Below the pieces are notes generated by a model, which saw only the letters and a program-made list of their open reading frames with translations, ran no database searches and had not been told where the DNA came from. DNA of 64,000 bases from positions 1 through 64,000 of the IMG/VR virus record IMGVR_UViG_3300028392_000049; one strand, given 5' to 3'. The translations under genes and the position numbers were made by a program. This document shows, one piece after another, positions 50,917-60,265 of this stretch. The stretch comes from a virus. Every line of letters starts with the position of its first letter. The stretch's first letter is position 1.

Positions 50917-51833
50917 TACTTTGTCGCCAATCCAGCCGTAGCCATAAGATTAAATTGAATGTTTACGTCAGTAACCATAGGTATCATGCCTTTAGTAAAA
51001 GATGTGTGGTTAATGCTCAGGCTATTTACATAGCCAATATAACTTAATGGGCCTAAGTCAATACGCAAAAGTGTAGGGCTCAAGAAGCCGATGTCTGAAC
51101 TAGCTCGACCCGTTGCCTGATTAACCCAGCCTGGTCCATTGATAGCCTTGTACAAGTACTCAATATCAGCAATAGTTCCTAGCTTTTGAAGCTCTTTAAT
51201 TTTATCTTCAAACGTTCCAGAAAATCCTTTATCAAAACTATACGCAGGGTTGTAGAACTCTGATTTGGCATACAACTTTGCGTAAGTGTCATAGCCTTCT
51301 CCAGGTTTTGCTGAAAGAGGCATCGAATGAATGCACGCAAAATCGTTAGTGCGGTCAAGGCGAACGCTGAAAGACAGGTACTCACCGCTAGGGAAAGCCC
51401 CTGCTACGCCTACAAACTTGTCAGCAAAAGAAGGAGTTATCTCCATGTTCATAGCAACACTAGTTTGAATTGACTGCGGGTTCCATAGGAACTGAAATCC
51501 GTAACGGGGGTCGCTGGCGTTGTTACCTATTCCCGTGTTATATGTTTCGCTCTTAATGTAATCGTTGTCTACTCGTGCATACCAGTAGATACGCCCACGG
51601 CGATAGCGATGCTGAGAGCCAAGCGAGTGTGCCGTTGAGTTCTGTACTATAGGATCCACTAGAGAAGGCTCTACGGGCATGCTCCATTGATGTGGGGGCA
51701 GGTTCCACTTGTAACCAGATAACCCTAACGGGCTCTTAGTGCTTTGTGGTTCCTGATTATTAGCTTTTGCCGCTACAACCTTACCAGCTACTTTTTTTCT
51801 ACCCAGGATTCCTCCTGTACCGCCGCCAGCCAT
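50916..51833 (-). CDS. Tail/baseplate protein, probably tube initiator
   Basis: 305 residues. A Gly-rich start (AGGGTGGILG) is followed by FQFLWNPQSIQ, which is common in contractile-tail tube-associated proteins, and a C-terminal strand region. The gene precedes the LysM gene, as in other contractile tails. Assignment is by motif and order. Confidence 0.65.
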   Translation of the reverse strand: MAGGGTGGILGRKKVAGKVVAAKANNQEPQSTKSPLGLSGYKWNLPPHQWSMPVEPSLVDPIVQNSTAHSLGSQHRYRRGRIYWYARVDNDYIKSETYNTGIGNNASDPRYGFQFLWNPQSIQTSVAMNMEITPSFADKFVGVAGAFPSGEYLSFSVRLDRTNDFACIHSMPLSAKPGEGYDTYAKLYAKSEFYNPAYSFDKGFSGTFEDKIKELQKLGTIADIEYLYKAINGPGWVNQATGRASSDIGFLSPTLLRIDLGPLSYIGYVNSLSINHTSFTKGMIPMVTDVNIQFNLMATAGLATK

Positions 51834-51834
51834 G

Positions 51835-53355
51835 CTATGACCTCGCTGTCAAGGCACTGCTAATAGCAAGGCCATAGGAATAAGGATCAGATGACGGAGG
51901 AGCAGTTACATTAACGGTAATAGCTCCAGTATACAAAGGGCCAGAATTAGATGCAGCAGTTGGCATAAATGAAAGATCGTTAGCATTAGCGGGTCCTGCA
52001 GCGTTAGGACTAGAGCTTGCTCCACTAGGTAGTGCTGCTGCTCCTGCAAGTAATCCAATTCCACTAAGAAGTTTTCCAACACCTCCTGAGCCAAAAGCTG
52101 TTCCAGCTATTCCATTAAGATTTTCAAGAATAGCTTGGCCACCGCCACCACGAGCCCCAGCAAATGTACCTAAAAAAGTACTTAAATCTTGACCTTTATT
52201 AAGCCCAGCCCGCAATGGCCCAGTAGAATTAGCAAAAGTTCCATACGTTGATTGCAAAAAGTTATTAGCATTAACTGTTTGATTAGCAGTGCGCTCAGCA
52301 AAAGATTGAATAAGACCTAGTTCAGCTGTAGAACGGTTTCCTGTAGACGTAACTGCCCCAGTCAAACCACCGCTTTTTGCCAGCATCTCTTTAGTGCCAG
52401 AAGTACGAAGGGATGTTCCTCCGTTGTTAGCCATTTGAACAAGGCCAGAAAGTACAACTTGTTTAAGGTTTTGATCTCCACCAAAGTACTGGTTAAGCAA
52501 ACTATCCAACGCATTACCAGGTTGCATAGAAACAGCGATATCTTTTACTGTAATTGACTTACCTTGAGAAAGTAATTTATAGATCTGCTCAATAATAGAC
52601 GGCAAGTCATTCATTCCAGTACCAGAGCTATTACGAACCTGAACACCCAGCATTCTTAACATGTTAACATTTTGTGCTTGGTTTAATGATCCCATAGCGG
52701 CCATGCCGCCTTGAAGGCCAATGCCAGGGTTCAAGTTTGAAGCAAGTGCGGCTCCACCAAGAACACCTGAGTAACGAGTTGTATCAGTATTGGCTCCAGT
52801 ATTATAGTTAGATAATCCAGGAAGTAATCCCATTCCTACGCCAGCATTTATTGCTGCTCCAGCATCCATAGGGTTAAGGGCAGATCCAGCAGCAGAAAAA
52901 CGTTGCTGCATGTTGTAACCAACTTTTTGATTAGTGCCAAAACTTTGTTGGTTACCGCTATAGAATTTAATACGGTCAGCAAGCTGCTGAGTCATCACTG
53001 CCTCTTGAGATGTAGGCAAGAAAGACATTGCTCCAATAGCAGCTCCTCCTACATTTCCCATAAGTCTATAGAAGTTAGCTGAGCCGTTGGTAAAGCGAGG
53101 AGTGTCCCCAGCCGTGCTAGCTTGGTAAGGGGATCCTCCCCCTCCACCAGTTCCGCCTCCACCTGGGGCTCCTGAGCCACCATTATTGGTAGGTGCTCCA
53201 CGGTTAGCTACTTGAGAAGATGACCCTGCGCCCCTAAGTTTGTCTGCAAACCCCGCAATTTTTTCAAAATTACTTTTTAAACGATCGGAATCATCTGCCA
53301 TCGATGAAACTGATTTTGCAGCGGCGTCTAGTCCGCTATTAACATCTCCAGCCAT
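51835..53355 (-). CDS. Tape-measure or tail-internal protein
   Basis: 506 residues, Gly/Ala/Ser/Asn-rich, with a low-complexity GAPGGGGTGGGGGSPY near residue 65 and hydrophobic helices further on. Location after the tail chaperone and before the baseplate genes fits the tape-measure protein; 506 residues would suggest a short tail. No strong motif is present. Confidence 0.6.
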   Translation of the reverse strand: MAGDVNSGLDAAAKSVSSMADDSDRLKSNFEKIAGFADKLRGAGSSSQVANRGAPTNNGGSGAPGGGGTGGGGGSPYQASTAGDTPRFTNGSANFYRLMGNVGGAAIGAMSFLPTSQEAVMTQQLADRIKFYSGNQQSFGTNQKVGYNMQQRFSAAGSALNPMDAGAAINAGVGMGLLPGLSNYNTGANTDTTRYSGVLGGAALASNLNPGIGLQGGMAAMGSLNQAQNVNMLRMLGVQVRNSSGTGMNDLPSIIEQIYKLLSQGKSITVKDIAVSMQPGNALDSLLNQYFGGDQNLKQVVLSGLVQMANNGGTSLRTSGTKEMLAKSGGLTGAVTSTGNRSTAELGLIQSFAERTANQTVNANNFLQSTYGTFANSTGPLRAGLNKGQDLSTFLGTFAGARGGGGQAILENLNGIAGTAFGSGGVGKLLSGIGLLAGAAALPSGASSSPNAAGPANANDLSFMPTAASNSGPLYTGAITVNVTAPPSSDPYSYGLAISSALTARS

Positions 53356-53364
53356 ATCTAATCC

Positions 53365-53505
53365 TTATCTCGTGGCTCTTGCGATCCAATTGTTTCTTTC
53401 TCTAAAAGAAAGAGAGCGGATGTCGCCCATACTCCAGCCAGGAAATGCTCGGGATAGTAGTTCATAAGAGTCCATTAAATTAACGTAGTCTAAAGGCTTA
53501 TAATC
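53365..53505 (-). CDS. Tail chaperone frameshift extension
   Basis: 46 codons from GAT at 53505 to a TAA. In this frame no stop precedes the extension until TAA just upstream of the slip site. The internal ATG at 53475 has no ribosome binding site, so separate initiation is unlikely. A ribosome that slips +1 on TTT-C at 53509-53506 (next codon CGA) would read into this segment, whose end FRERNNWIARATR resembles the C-terminal part of tail chaperones. Confidence 0.6.
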   Translation of the reverse strand, partial: DYKPLDYVNLMDSYELLSRAFPGWSMGDIRSLSFRERNNWIARATR

Positions 53506-54298
53506 GAAATAAATCGACCAGACTTAACGATAGATTAATTTTACTATCGCATGCCTCGCAAGTCTTGCTCACCTCCCCAAGGCGTGGGCCTGGGGTCCTA
53601 TCTGATAACTCAGTCACTAGCAGAGTTCGATCTGCCATGCTTAAGTTTAAAGCCGTTGAGCGCCCCATAGAAGGGCTGCCATCTACAGACACAATGCATC
53701 CTGCCAAAATGTCGGTGAACATCTCGGCTGTGGTCTTTTCATCAGAGTCAACCAATTTTTTCTGGGTAACTCCATTAGGCAAAGCCACTACAATTTCCCC
53801 AGCCTTAGCATTGACAGAGAATACTCTGTCCCTGACTGGGTCTTCTAGTTCATCAACCTCAACGTCATGTACTAAATCAATAGTAATGTTTTGTTCGGTA
53901 GCGCATGAAACACATACAACTGGATAGGTAACCGTCTCGCCAAATGTAGCTATCCGAATACCTAGAAGGACGGCATCCCGATCTCCAGTAAGCATCGCGT
54001 CAAGTTCAGTAAGTGTGGGCTTTACGTCACCAATACTTACTAGTCCTCGTTGAAATGCTACCTGCAAAGACTTAGTTGCTGAACCAGCCTTAGCCATAGC
54101 TTCCTCATCGGAACCATTTAGCTCTCTAATTTCAGCGGTCTTAAACAGTTCCCCCGACTTAGTAATAAAGCCCGCAGGCAATGCTACTTCGTTTGAAGGG
54201 GGTTGCTGAGTTTCTATTTCTGCTTGTACGCCACCTGCAGCTTGAAAAGCCGCGATGGCTTGGTCCATATCTGGTAGGCCTAATGTTGTCTCAGTCAT
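53498..54298 (-). CDS. Tail assembly chaperone
   Basis: 266 residues, acidic with a C-terminal CETC-like pair (CVSC, CEAC). It sits between the tube gene and the tape-measure gene, where gpG/gpT-type chaperones lie. AAGGAGAATT before the ATG. The end overlaps the likely +1 slip site, giving a 310-residue fused form. Its own fold is not recognised; the assignment rests on position and the overlap with the extension frame. Confidence 0.7.
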   Translation of the reverse strand: MTETTLGLPDMDQAIAAFQAAGGVQAEIETQQPPSNEVALPAGFITKSGELFKTAEIRELNGSDEEAMAKAGSATKSLQVAFQRGLVSIGDVKPTLTELDAMLTGDRDAVLLGIRIATFGETVTYPVVCVSCATEQNITIDLVHDVEVDELEDPVRDRVFSVNAKAGEIVVALPNGVTQKKLVDSDEKTTAEMFTDILAGCIVSVDGSPSMGRSTALNLSMADRTLLVTELSDRTPGPRLGEVSKTCEACDSKINLSLSLVDLFRL

Positions 54299-54335
54299 AA
54301 TTCTCCTTATTAATACTTATATAGTTTACTACAGA

Positions 54336-54959
54336 TTAGAAGCCAGCAGGTTTAACCGATCCTGCTAGAGGTGTTCCATTAGCATTAACAAACCCGACTG
54401 ACAGGCCTTCATGTACAAGCGTCATGGTTTCGTACATAAGCTCGTTCTGACCAGCGTTAAGGTCGGTGTAGCTTAGGTTAGAAATCCATGCATTGTGCAA
54501 GTAGAATGCCATACGTGGCGTGTTAGTTGTTGATCCAGCCTGTGGGTGGTCCATCAATTCGATAGTAACGTTGACTCGGAAGCCGCCCTTACCTGAATCA
54601 GTAGAGTTAATGCCTTCTCCTGCTGACGCACCAAATAACCCACGCATCCAAGTAATAGCGCTATCATTACCAAACAATGCACCGCGTGAGAATGTCACTG
54701 GGCCAAAGTTGGTCATGCCTGGGATCTGATGAATGGTAGTGTTGTAGCCACCTTCACGGTAAGGAATTGGCGCTACAGAGTATGCCAAACCTGAGATTCC
54801 CGTGAAGCCACCACTGAATGATGTGATGCGGTTATCAAACGTAGTTGTAACACCTTGAGCCACCTTGAAGGTTGCGCGAAACTTGAATACGCGCATCGGG
54901 TCAGTTTGAATGGTGCCCCGTGAATCAATGTAATTGAGGTTCTTCTTTGTTTCTGACAT
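54336..54959 (-). CDS. Tail tube protein (gp19-like)
   Basis: 207 residues. DPMRVFKFRATF and the NISYTDLNAGQNELMYETMTL-type end match the gp19/conserved hypothetical phage tail family (here with LSYTDLNAG). It forms the inner tube of the tail under the sheath. Confidence 0.9.
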   Translation of the reverse strand: MSETKKNLNYIDSRGTIQTDPMRVFKFRATFKVAQGVTTTFDNRITSFSGGFTGISGLAYSVAPIPYREGGYNTTIHQIPGMTNFGPVTFSRGALFGNDSAITWMRGLFGASAGEGINSTDSGKGGFRVNVTIELMDHPQAGSTTNTPRMAFYLHNAWISNLSYTDLNAGQNELMYETMTLVHEGLSVGFVNANGTPLAGSVKPAGF

Positions 54960-54972
54960 TGTTTACTTCTCC

Positions 54973-57150
54973 TTAAATAGAAGTGGTTACGGTAGCGCCG
55001 CCATCAGTCTGACCGAGCTTAATGATTACAAATTCCGCTGGTCGCTGCAATGCAACACCAACTTCAATGCGGAGTTCTCCAGCAGAGATTACTGCTGAAG
55101 TATTAATGGATGCGTCACACTTGACGTAATATGCCTGGTCCGCAGTTGCGCCGTAAAGGCCGCCTGCACGCCAGAAGCCATCTAGGTACCCATTGACAAT
55201 GCCAGTAACTTCATTCCAAAGTGTCTGGTCGTTGTTCTCAAACACTGCAAACTGCGTTAACGCACGAAGGTTATTTCCTAAGGAATTAAGGGTTCGGCGT
55301 GTTGAGACATATCGGTCTGAGAAGCCTGAGCTAAGTGTGCGAGCACCCATGATGCAGATTCCTGAACCTGGAACATAACGAATAACGTTTACGTTCTTGG
55401 CTCCCGAGTTGACAAGGTCAAACTCTTGGTTAGTAAGCGAAGGTACGGATACCGCAGAGTTAATAACTGAGTAGTAACCAGCAGGTGCCTTGAACACTCC
55501 ACGAGTTGCGTCTGTAGAAGTATAAACTGCGGCTACCGCTCCACCTGGTGCAACTGCCTTAGTCGCTCCTGCAGTTGATGCAGGGTCAGCAATTGAGACA
55601 AATGGGTAGTAGATAGCACCGTAGTTGTTATTGACTGCACCATAGCCAGATGTCAAAGTAAGCACATCTGATGCTGAGGTATTATTAACCGAAGCGTCAA
55701 GAACTACAAACGAGTCTCCACGATTAGCTGCGTAACCGATAAGCTTAACCGCTGCTGTTTGGTTATTTGTTTGAGTAGCGGCAGCGTCCGCAGCAGCCAG
55801 CGGGAACCGTGAGTTTGACATATCTGGGTAGTTAATCAACAGCGGTGCTGTAATTGAGTCCAGACGAGGCAAGATATCTGTAGCCACGTAAGAACCTACA
55901 GACCCAAGGTCAGCTGCACTTGAGCCTTCTGAGCCAACAATGCCTGCAACGGTACACTTAGTAGTAGTAGTAACTCCTAGACGTACTTTATCAACCTGTG
56001 CAGCTGTTACACCTGTTGCAGAGGTAGAACCTGCAGCAGTGTACGTTGTGCCAGTGATTGAGCTAGTAACTGCTGAGGCTGCCCATACAAATGAACCGTC
56101 TGTTGAATTGACATTAGCCCCAGTAGAAGCCACCGACCAAAGAGTAGTAAACAATGGAAGACGGTTGTAACCAGATGCAGATGAGCCGCCATCAGTTGCG
56201 GTAATCCAAGTAGAATTAGCGTTAATAACATTAACCGCATAGCGAGCATCACTAGATGTCATAGTCAAATTAGTGAAGGACTCAACACGGTCATTAGCAG
56301 TAAGGTCAGATGCTGATGCTACGACACGAGTGGTGTAGTAAACGTTTACATCAAAGTAGTTAGTAGAAGAACTTGGGGTAACAGATACCCAAAGGTTATT
56401 ACCCCAAATACCATGATCAGCCGCATTGAACTGTAAGGTACTTGCAGTGGTAGATGATGTTCCACCATTGATAACAATGCTCGTACCAGTCTGAGTAGTT
56501 TCAGCAATAGTACCTGTTTTATAAATAATAGTAAACGACTTACCATCCGTCGCTACGTCAGCAACAACCCATTGTTTTCCAGGAGCGCTTAGCACCGAAT
56601 ACCCTGTAGTACTAACTCCACTAATAGTTACTACACGACCTGGCTCTAATGTGGAGAACTCAGCAGTGGATGAATAGATAGAGATCTTTCCAGCATTGGC
56701 AGTTCCGTTGAGTGTCCATGTACCTGCCTGGGTAATTCCTTGGTTGCTGTCTTTGAACTTAGCAACAGCTTGGATTGAATCTTTATTAAGATTACGAACA
56801 ATGTAAGCCTGTGAGCCACCATTATCGAAGAATGTCTTGACTGCATACTTAAGGGCAGACGAGGCTGTACCAACAGTGTTGTTGTATGCTTGGCTAGATG
56901 CCGAAGCAACCGTAGCAGTAGCATCAAATGGGCCAACAGTTGAGCCATAGCTGAACTCGTTGACAAAGTCTGACCATGAGCTGACCAAAAGAGGGGTACT
57001 GATGATGCTACCTGCAGCACCAGTAGGGTTACCGCCACGGTCTGCAATACCAATAAATACTGCAACCGAGTCGCCAGTGGTTTGAGCCACAGGCTTATTT
57101 GGGGATAGCGACTCTTGGACGTAGACGCCAGGCTTATTAATTGTAGCCAT
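54973..57150 (-). CDS. Tail sheath protein
   Basis: 725 residues. The N-terminus KPGVYVQESLSPNKPV and the C-terminal GYLDGFWRAGGLYG...GVALQRPAEFVIIKLGQ region are typical of sheath proteins. A long middle with Ser/Thr-rich loops is variable between phages. AGGAGAAAT before the ATG. Confidence 0.92.
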   Translation of the reverse strand: MATINKPGVYVQESLSPNKPVAQTTGDSVAVFIGIADRGGNPTGAAGSIISTPLLVSSWSDFVNEFSYGSTVGPFDATATVASASSQAYNNTVGTASSALKYAVKTFFDNGGSQAYIVRNLNKDSIQAVAKFKDSNQGITQAGTWTLNGTANAGKISIYSSTAEFSTLEPGRVVTISGVSTTGYSVLSAPGKQWVVADVATDGKSFTIIYKTGTIAETTQTGTSIVINGGTSSTTASTLQFNAADHGIWGNNLWVSVTPSSSTNYFDVNVYYTTRVVASASDLTANDRVESFTNLTMTSSDARYAVNVINANSTWITATDGGSSASGYNRLPLFTTLWSVASTGANVNSTDGSFVWAASAVTSSITGTTYTAAGSTSATGVTAAQVDKVRLGVTTTTKCTVAGIVGSEGSSAADLGSVGSYVATDILPRLDSITAPLLINYPDMSNSRFPLAAADAAATQTNNQTAAVKLIGYAANRGDSFVVLDASVNNTSASDVLTLTSGYGAVNNNYGAIYYPFVSIADPASTAGATKAVAPGGAVAAVYTSTDATRGVFKAPAGYYSVINSAVSVPSLTNQEFDLVNSGAKNVNVIRYVPGSGICIMGARTLSSGFSDRYVSTRRTLNSLGNNLRALTQFAVFENNDQTLWNEVTGIVNGYLDGFWRAGGLYGATADQAYYVKCDASINTSAVISAGELRIEVGVALQRPAEFVIIKLGQTDGGATVTTSI

Positions 57151-57178
57151 TATTTCTCCTTAATAGAATTGATAAGTT

Positions 57179-57865
57179 TTAGACGGGATACATAGTCGTA
57201 GGTACATCACTTTGTACCCAGGATCCAGATGTGTTGTGGTTTACGCTTACAGCCGTTACAATTTGTGACGACACAGCGCTTGCCACAGCAGGAGTCATCT
57301 CACTAACAACTCTTACTGTGAAGGTATTACGTAGCAGTCGCTTATTTCCATTTTCGCCTTCTGCTTTGTCATTCTTAATGACACTGTCTAAGAACATATG
57401 GCGCCGAGCGGTGCTTGTTCCAAGTTCATTCTTGACTTCCAAGTGCCCATACATGGCAGGAAATCTTTGATGCAATGTATAAAGTAGCGTCCTGTCATGC
57501 CGTGGGTGGCGCGAGTAAGACGTGACTTGATACATTAAATCGTATGCAACTGGTACGTCATAACTGTACCAGTTTGCAGGTACACCGTCAGGGTAAGTTT
57601 GGTTTGAGCCTGGGGTTATGTACCAATTGGTAGCAATAGTTCCAGCGTTATCGCTGTCAATAACCAGACCAGAAGACTGCCGTTCACGGGCTTGGCGGAT
57701 GCCAATCAAGTCAATAGTTACAAAGGGAAAGCTCTGCTGGCGGACTTCTACGTCAGGGTAGCCAAACCATACGCTCACTGCTCGGCTTGGGGATTTTTCG
57801 TCCGATACTGTAATGCCCGAAAGGTAAGTTTTAAGGGCAGCATCTTCATTAAGAATAAAAGGCAT
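57179..57865 (-). CDS. Tail terminator or neck protein
   Basis: 228 residues. FPFVTIDLIGIRQARE and a DVPVAYDLMYQVTSYSRHP run look like tail completion proteins that cap the sheath. Directly before the sheath gene. Confidence 0.65.
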   Translation of the reverse strand: MPFILNEDAALKTYLSGITVSDEKSPSRAVSVWFGYPDVEVRQQSFPFVTIDLIGIRQARERQSSGLVIDSDNAGTIATNWYITPGSNQTYPDGVPANWYSYDVPVAYDLMYQVTSYSRHPRHDRTLLYTLHQRFPAMYGHLEVKNELGTSTARRHMFLDSVIKNDKAEGENGNKRLLRNTFTVRVVSEMTPAVASAVSSQIVTAVSVNHNTSGSWVQSDVPTTMYPV

Positions 57866-58185
57866 TAAAATAAACCTTTTTCTTTAAGGTAATCAGACAG
57901 GGCGGTAAACACGGCTTTACCAACTTCAGGTTGGGCATGCTCTTTGAAATTACGCATTGCCGCTCTAGGGGGAATGCTCTCATCCCCGTACTCGGCCGAC
58001 ATTACTTTGCTGTGCATGCTAGTAGGGTAAGAAAGACCTACGCCATTGCTATGGGAAACTACCTTGACAGCAGAGTGAACATCCTCATCCCAGTGATGTG
58101 CCTGGGCAATATTAGACCAATCATTATTTAAAGTATCGGTTGAGGAGTCAAGCTGAGTTTTTAAAAGCTCTGAAAATGAAGACAT
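57865..58185 (-). CDS. Neck/tail completion protein
   Basis: 106 residues, charged and helical, with PPRAAMRNFKEHAQPEVGKA in the C-terminal half, which is similar to small head-tail joining proteins. Overlaps both neighbours by 1 base. Confidence 0.6.
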   Translation of the reverse strand: MSSFSELLKTQLDSSTDTLNNDWSNIAQAHHWDEDVHSAVKVVSHSNGVGLSYPTSMHSKVMSAEYGDESIPPRAAMRNFKEHAQPEVGKAVFTALSDYLKEKGLF

Positions 58186-58310
58186 TAATCCCGACCCAAG
58201 CGAAGAAAAGCCCCATACAACAATCCATCCAAGAAACCGCCTGCTTGATGATGCATAGCACCATAGTAGAATGCAGGGAAAGAGGCTTGAGAAACAGTCT
58301 CTTTAGCCAT
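58185..58310 (-). CDS. Small protein (41 aa) in the structural operon
   Basis: 41 residues starting after CCAAGGAGAAATACT with TAATG overlap at its end. Rich in aromatic residues and Gly (PAFYYGAMHHQAGGFLDGL). Function unknown; the strong ribosome binding site supports it being expressed. Confidence 0.6.
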   Translation of the reverse strand: MAKETVSQASFPAFYYGAMHHQAGGFLDGLLYGAFLRLGRD

Positions 58311-58392
58311 AGTATTTCTCCTTGGAGGAGTAGCAGGGTTTCGCATGGGTGGTGATGTAGTTCCTGCAGTGGAACTTCTTTAATAGTAAATG

Positions 58393-58414
58393 AAAAAGCC
58401 CCCTTTCGGGGGCT
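58393..58414 (-). terminator. Rho-independent terminator
   Basis: AGCCCCC pairs with GGGGGCT around a GAAA loop (minus strand) and is followed by five T on the minus strand. It ends the transcript from the gene at 58431-58763, so the downstream tail operon needs its own promoter. Confidence 0.85.
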
Positions 58415-58430
58415 AAATCAATATTAGTTT

Positions 58431-58763
58431 TTACGAAGCCGAACCAGTTTGAACATATGAAGCTAGAACAATACAAGTAGAAGTCATAGCAGCCGAAGCG
58501 TACCCATAGATAGTATCTCCACCATTTGCCCAAAACTGAAGCACACCAACAGCAGAAGTAGCAGCACTACTGGCAGCAGCAGGTACTTTAAGACCACCAT
58601 TGGTAGTTCCAAGACCATCTAAGGTATCATCGCCAATAGCCAAAGCAGCAGTTGTATCTCTATTTTGAATAGTGACATATGCCTGGGTAGCACCCTTAGG
58701 TACTGTGTAAATAAGTGTCTTAGTAGTCGCAGGAAGCGAGACTGTGACGTGGTCAAGAGCCAT
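58431..58763 (-). CDS. Hypothetical small structural protein
   Basis: 110 residues, beta-rich and Ala/Thr-rich (LIYTVPKGATQAYVTIQNRD). It is likely a head decoration or tail protein from its composition and position. Confidence 0.6.
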   Translation of the reverse strand: MALDHVTVSLPATTKTLIYTVPKGATQAYVTIQNRDTTAALAIGDDTLDGLGTTNGGLKVPAAASSAATSAVGVLQFWANGGDTIYGYASAAMTSTCIVLASYVQTGSAS

Positions 58764-58975
58764 TACTTCTTGCCCTTAATCTTCTTGGCAAGGGCGGTAT
58801 CCTTCTTGATATCTTCCTTTTTGGACATAGGCTTCTTATCCATCTTCTTGTCTTCCTTAGCAAACTTAGCCTTTTGAGCTGGGGTCATACCCTTCATTGT
58901 CTTGGCATCTTGCTTCTTGTCTGCAGCCTTAGTTGGGCCACATGCACACTTTGCTTTACCGCACTTCTTGCACAT
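58763..58975 (-). CDS. Small Lys-rich Cys protein
   Basis: 70 residues. CKKCGKAKCACG at the start could bind zinc; the rest is almost all Lys, Asp and Ala and probably disordered. It is coupled by overlaps to both neighbours. Might bind DNA or the capsid interior (inferred). Confidence 0.6.
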   Translation of the reverse strand: MCKKCGKAKCACGPTKAADKKQDAKTMKGMTPAQKAKFAKEDKKMDKKPMSKKEDIKKDTALAKKIKGKK

Positions 58976-59091
58976 TATTTCTTACCAGCTTTCTTTGTAG
59001 TAGTTTTCTTAGCAAACTTCTTATTAGCAGCTGCTAGAGTCTTTTGACCGTGCTTATTCTTAGGCTGCTTACAGCCACAGGTTGCGCACAT
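58975..59091 (-). CDS. Very small Lys-rich Cys protein (38 aa)
   Basis: 38 residues, CATCGC near the start and then Lys/Ala/Thr-rich. TAATG coupled to both neighbours. It resembles the N-terminal part and composition of the 70-residue gene next to it, so the two may be related. Confidence 0.55.
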   Translation of the reverse strand: MCATCGCKQPKNKHGQKTLAAANKKFAKKTTTKKAGKK

Positions 59092-59327
59092 TACTTGCTC
59101 GCTTTCTTATGAGGATTGTTTTTATGCCAGTCTTTAGTGGCTTTAACCCCAGCCTTGACTGTCTTGGCCCCAGCTTTTTTAGTTAAATCAATCTTGTCGT
59201 ACTTGCCGTTTTCCTTTTTTGAGCCAGCATGATCGACAACTACGTCACCTTTTTTGTCCTTATAGACACGGTGAACTTTACCCGACACTTTAAGTGTAGC
59301 AGGACTTTCTTTTTTCTTAGCGGCCAT
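59091..59327 (-). CDS. Small Lys-rich protein
   Basis: 78 residues, strongly basic, with GKVHRVYKDKKGDVVVDH looking like a beta-hairpin and a Lys-rich end. Coupled to neighbours. Function unknown. Confidence 0.6.
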   Translation of the reverse strand: MAAKKKESPATLKVSGKVHRVYKDKKGDVVVDHAGSKKENGKYDKIDLTKKAGAKTVKAGVKATKDWHKNNPHKKASK

Positions 59328-59791
59328 TACGCCTTACCTTTCTTAGTTCCTCGATAAGTACGTGTGTGTGCTTTTGAATCCCCTGTGCCTGCGTCAAGGA
59401 CGGTGTGAGCGGCAACAATGTGAACAGGTGAGCCTGGGCGCACTGTGTGCTCTTGCTCTACAGCGTGTTCATCTGGGGCATTGTATTGAGTGTAAATAGC
59501 GGGTAACTCTTTGTCTGCACGTTCTTTAAGTAATGCGTTGTGCTCTTCACTGCCAGGTTGGATAACATGACGTTTATGAACTCTGGCTTCTAGGACTGTG
59601 CCTTTAGACGACTCAGGCTCCCAAGAATTTGGGTCATCCTCATGTGGGTCTATCCCTAAAGAGAACCCAAACGCAGTTTCTCTATTCGGAGTCCAATGCA
59701 TACCTAAGTTTTCAGTGTCAATGTCGGTGCGTGCTTTATCATTGAAGCCACGATACAAAGTAATGAATTGTGCCCCAGGTTCAACGGCCAT
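59327..59791 (-). CDS. Putative ADP-ribosyltransferase
   Basis: 154 residues. Layout R (LYRGF), then HWTP..TAFGFS in the position of the STS block, then EQEHTVRPGSPVHIV with an ExE, matches the R-S-E order of mono-ADP-ribosyltransferases. Phages carry such enzymes near head genes (for example to be injected). The middle motif is weak, so this is a tentative call. Confidence 0.5.
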   Translation of the reverse strand: MAVEPGAQFITLYRGFNDKARTDIDTENLGMHWTPNRETAFGFSLGIDPHEDDPNSWEPESSKGTVLEARVHKRHVIQPGSEEHNALLKERADKELPAIYTQYNAPDEHAVEQEHTVRPGSPVHIVAAHTVLDAGTGDSKAHTRTYRGTKKGKA

Positions 59792-59952
59792 TACTTACCC
59801 TTCTTTTTCTTAGCAGCATTCATATTATCCACAAGATTAGGGTAAGGACGACCAGCAGCCTTAGCCTTTGCTTTGGCAGCAGCCTTTTTCTTAGGTGTAA
59901 GTTTTTTGTCTTTCTTGCTAGGATCAGGTGTGTCCCACACTTCTTTAACCAT
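59791..59952 (-). CDS. Small Lys/Ala-rich protein (53 aa)
   Basis: 53 residues, Lys/Ala repeats (KKKAAAKAKAKAA) with an aromatic linker (RPYPNLVDNM). It looks like a short nucleic-acid-binding tail. Coupled to both neighbours by TAATG. Confidence 0.6.
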   Translation of the reverse strand: MVKEVWDTPDPSKKDKKLTPKKKAAAKAKAKAAGRPYPNLVDNMNAAKKKKGK

Positions 59953-60257
59953 TATTTTTTCTTTCCATTGTTACGAGCGGTAATAGCCGCAGCCTTCTTC
60001 TTAGCATCGGCCTTGCTAGAAGCGCCCCATGCATTTAATGAAAGCAATAAGCGAGTAGGCTCACCATTTGGTTTATGCTCTGGCCCAGGCATTCCACCCA
60101 TACGGGCAAGGAAAGACGCACGGCGTGGGCTATCTCCAGATTTAACTGGGGCTTTTAGATCTGAACCTGGATGAGACTTCTCGTAAGACTTGCGGCCTTT
60201 TTCATTAAGTCCGCCCTTCTTATTTTGGCCTTCCTTTTTCTGCCATTTTTCAGTCAT
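59952..60257 (-). CDS. Conserved small phage protein (DUF6321-like)
   Basis: 101 residues, basic. GGLNEKGRKSYEKSHPGSDL, then SPRRASFLARMGG, resembles DUF6321 proteins found in many phages and ends in Lys-Asn-Gly. Function is unknown. Confidence 0.65.
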   Translation of the reverse strand: MTEKWQKKEGQNKKGGLNEKGRKSYEKSHPGSDLKAPVKSGDSPRRASFLARMGGMPGPEHKPNGEPTRLLLSLNAWGASSKADAKKKAAAITARNNGKKK

Positions 60258-60265
60258 AGTAAATC

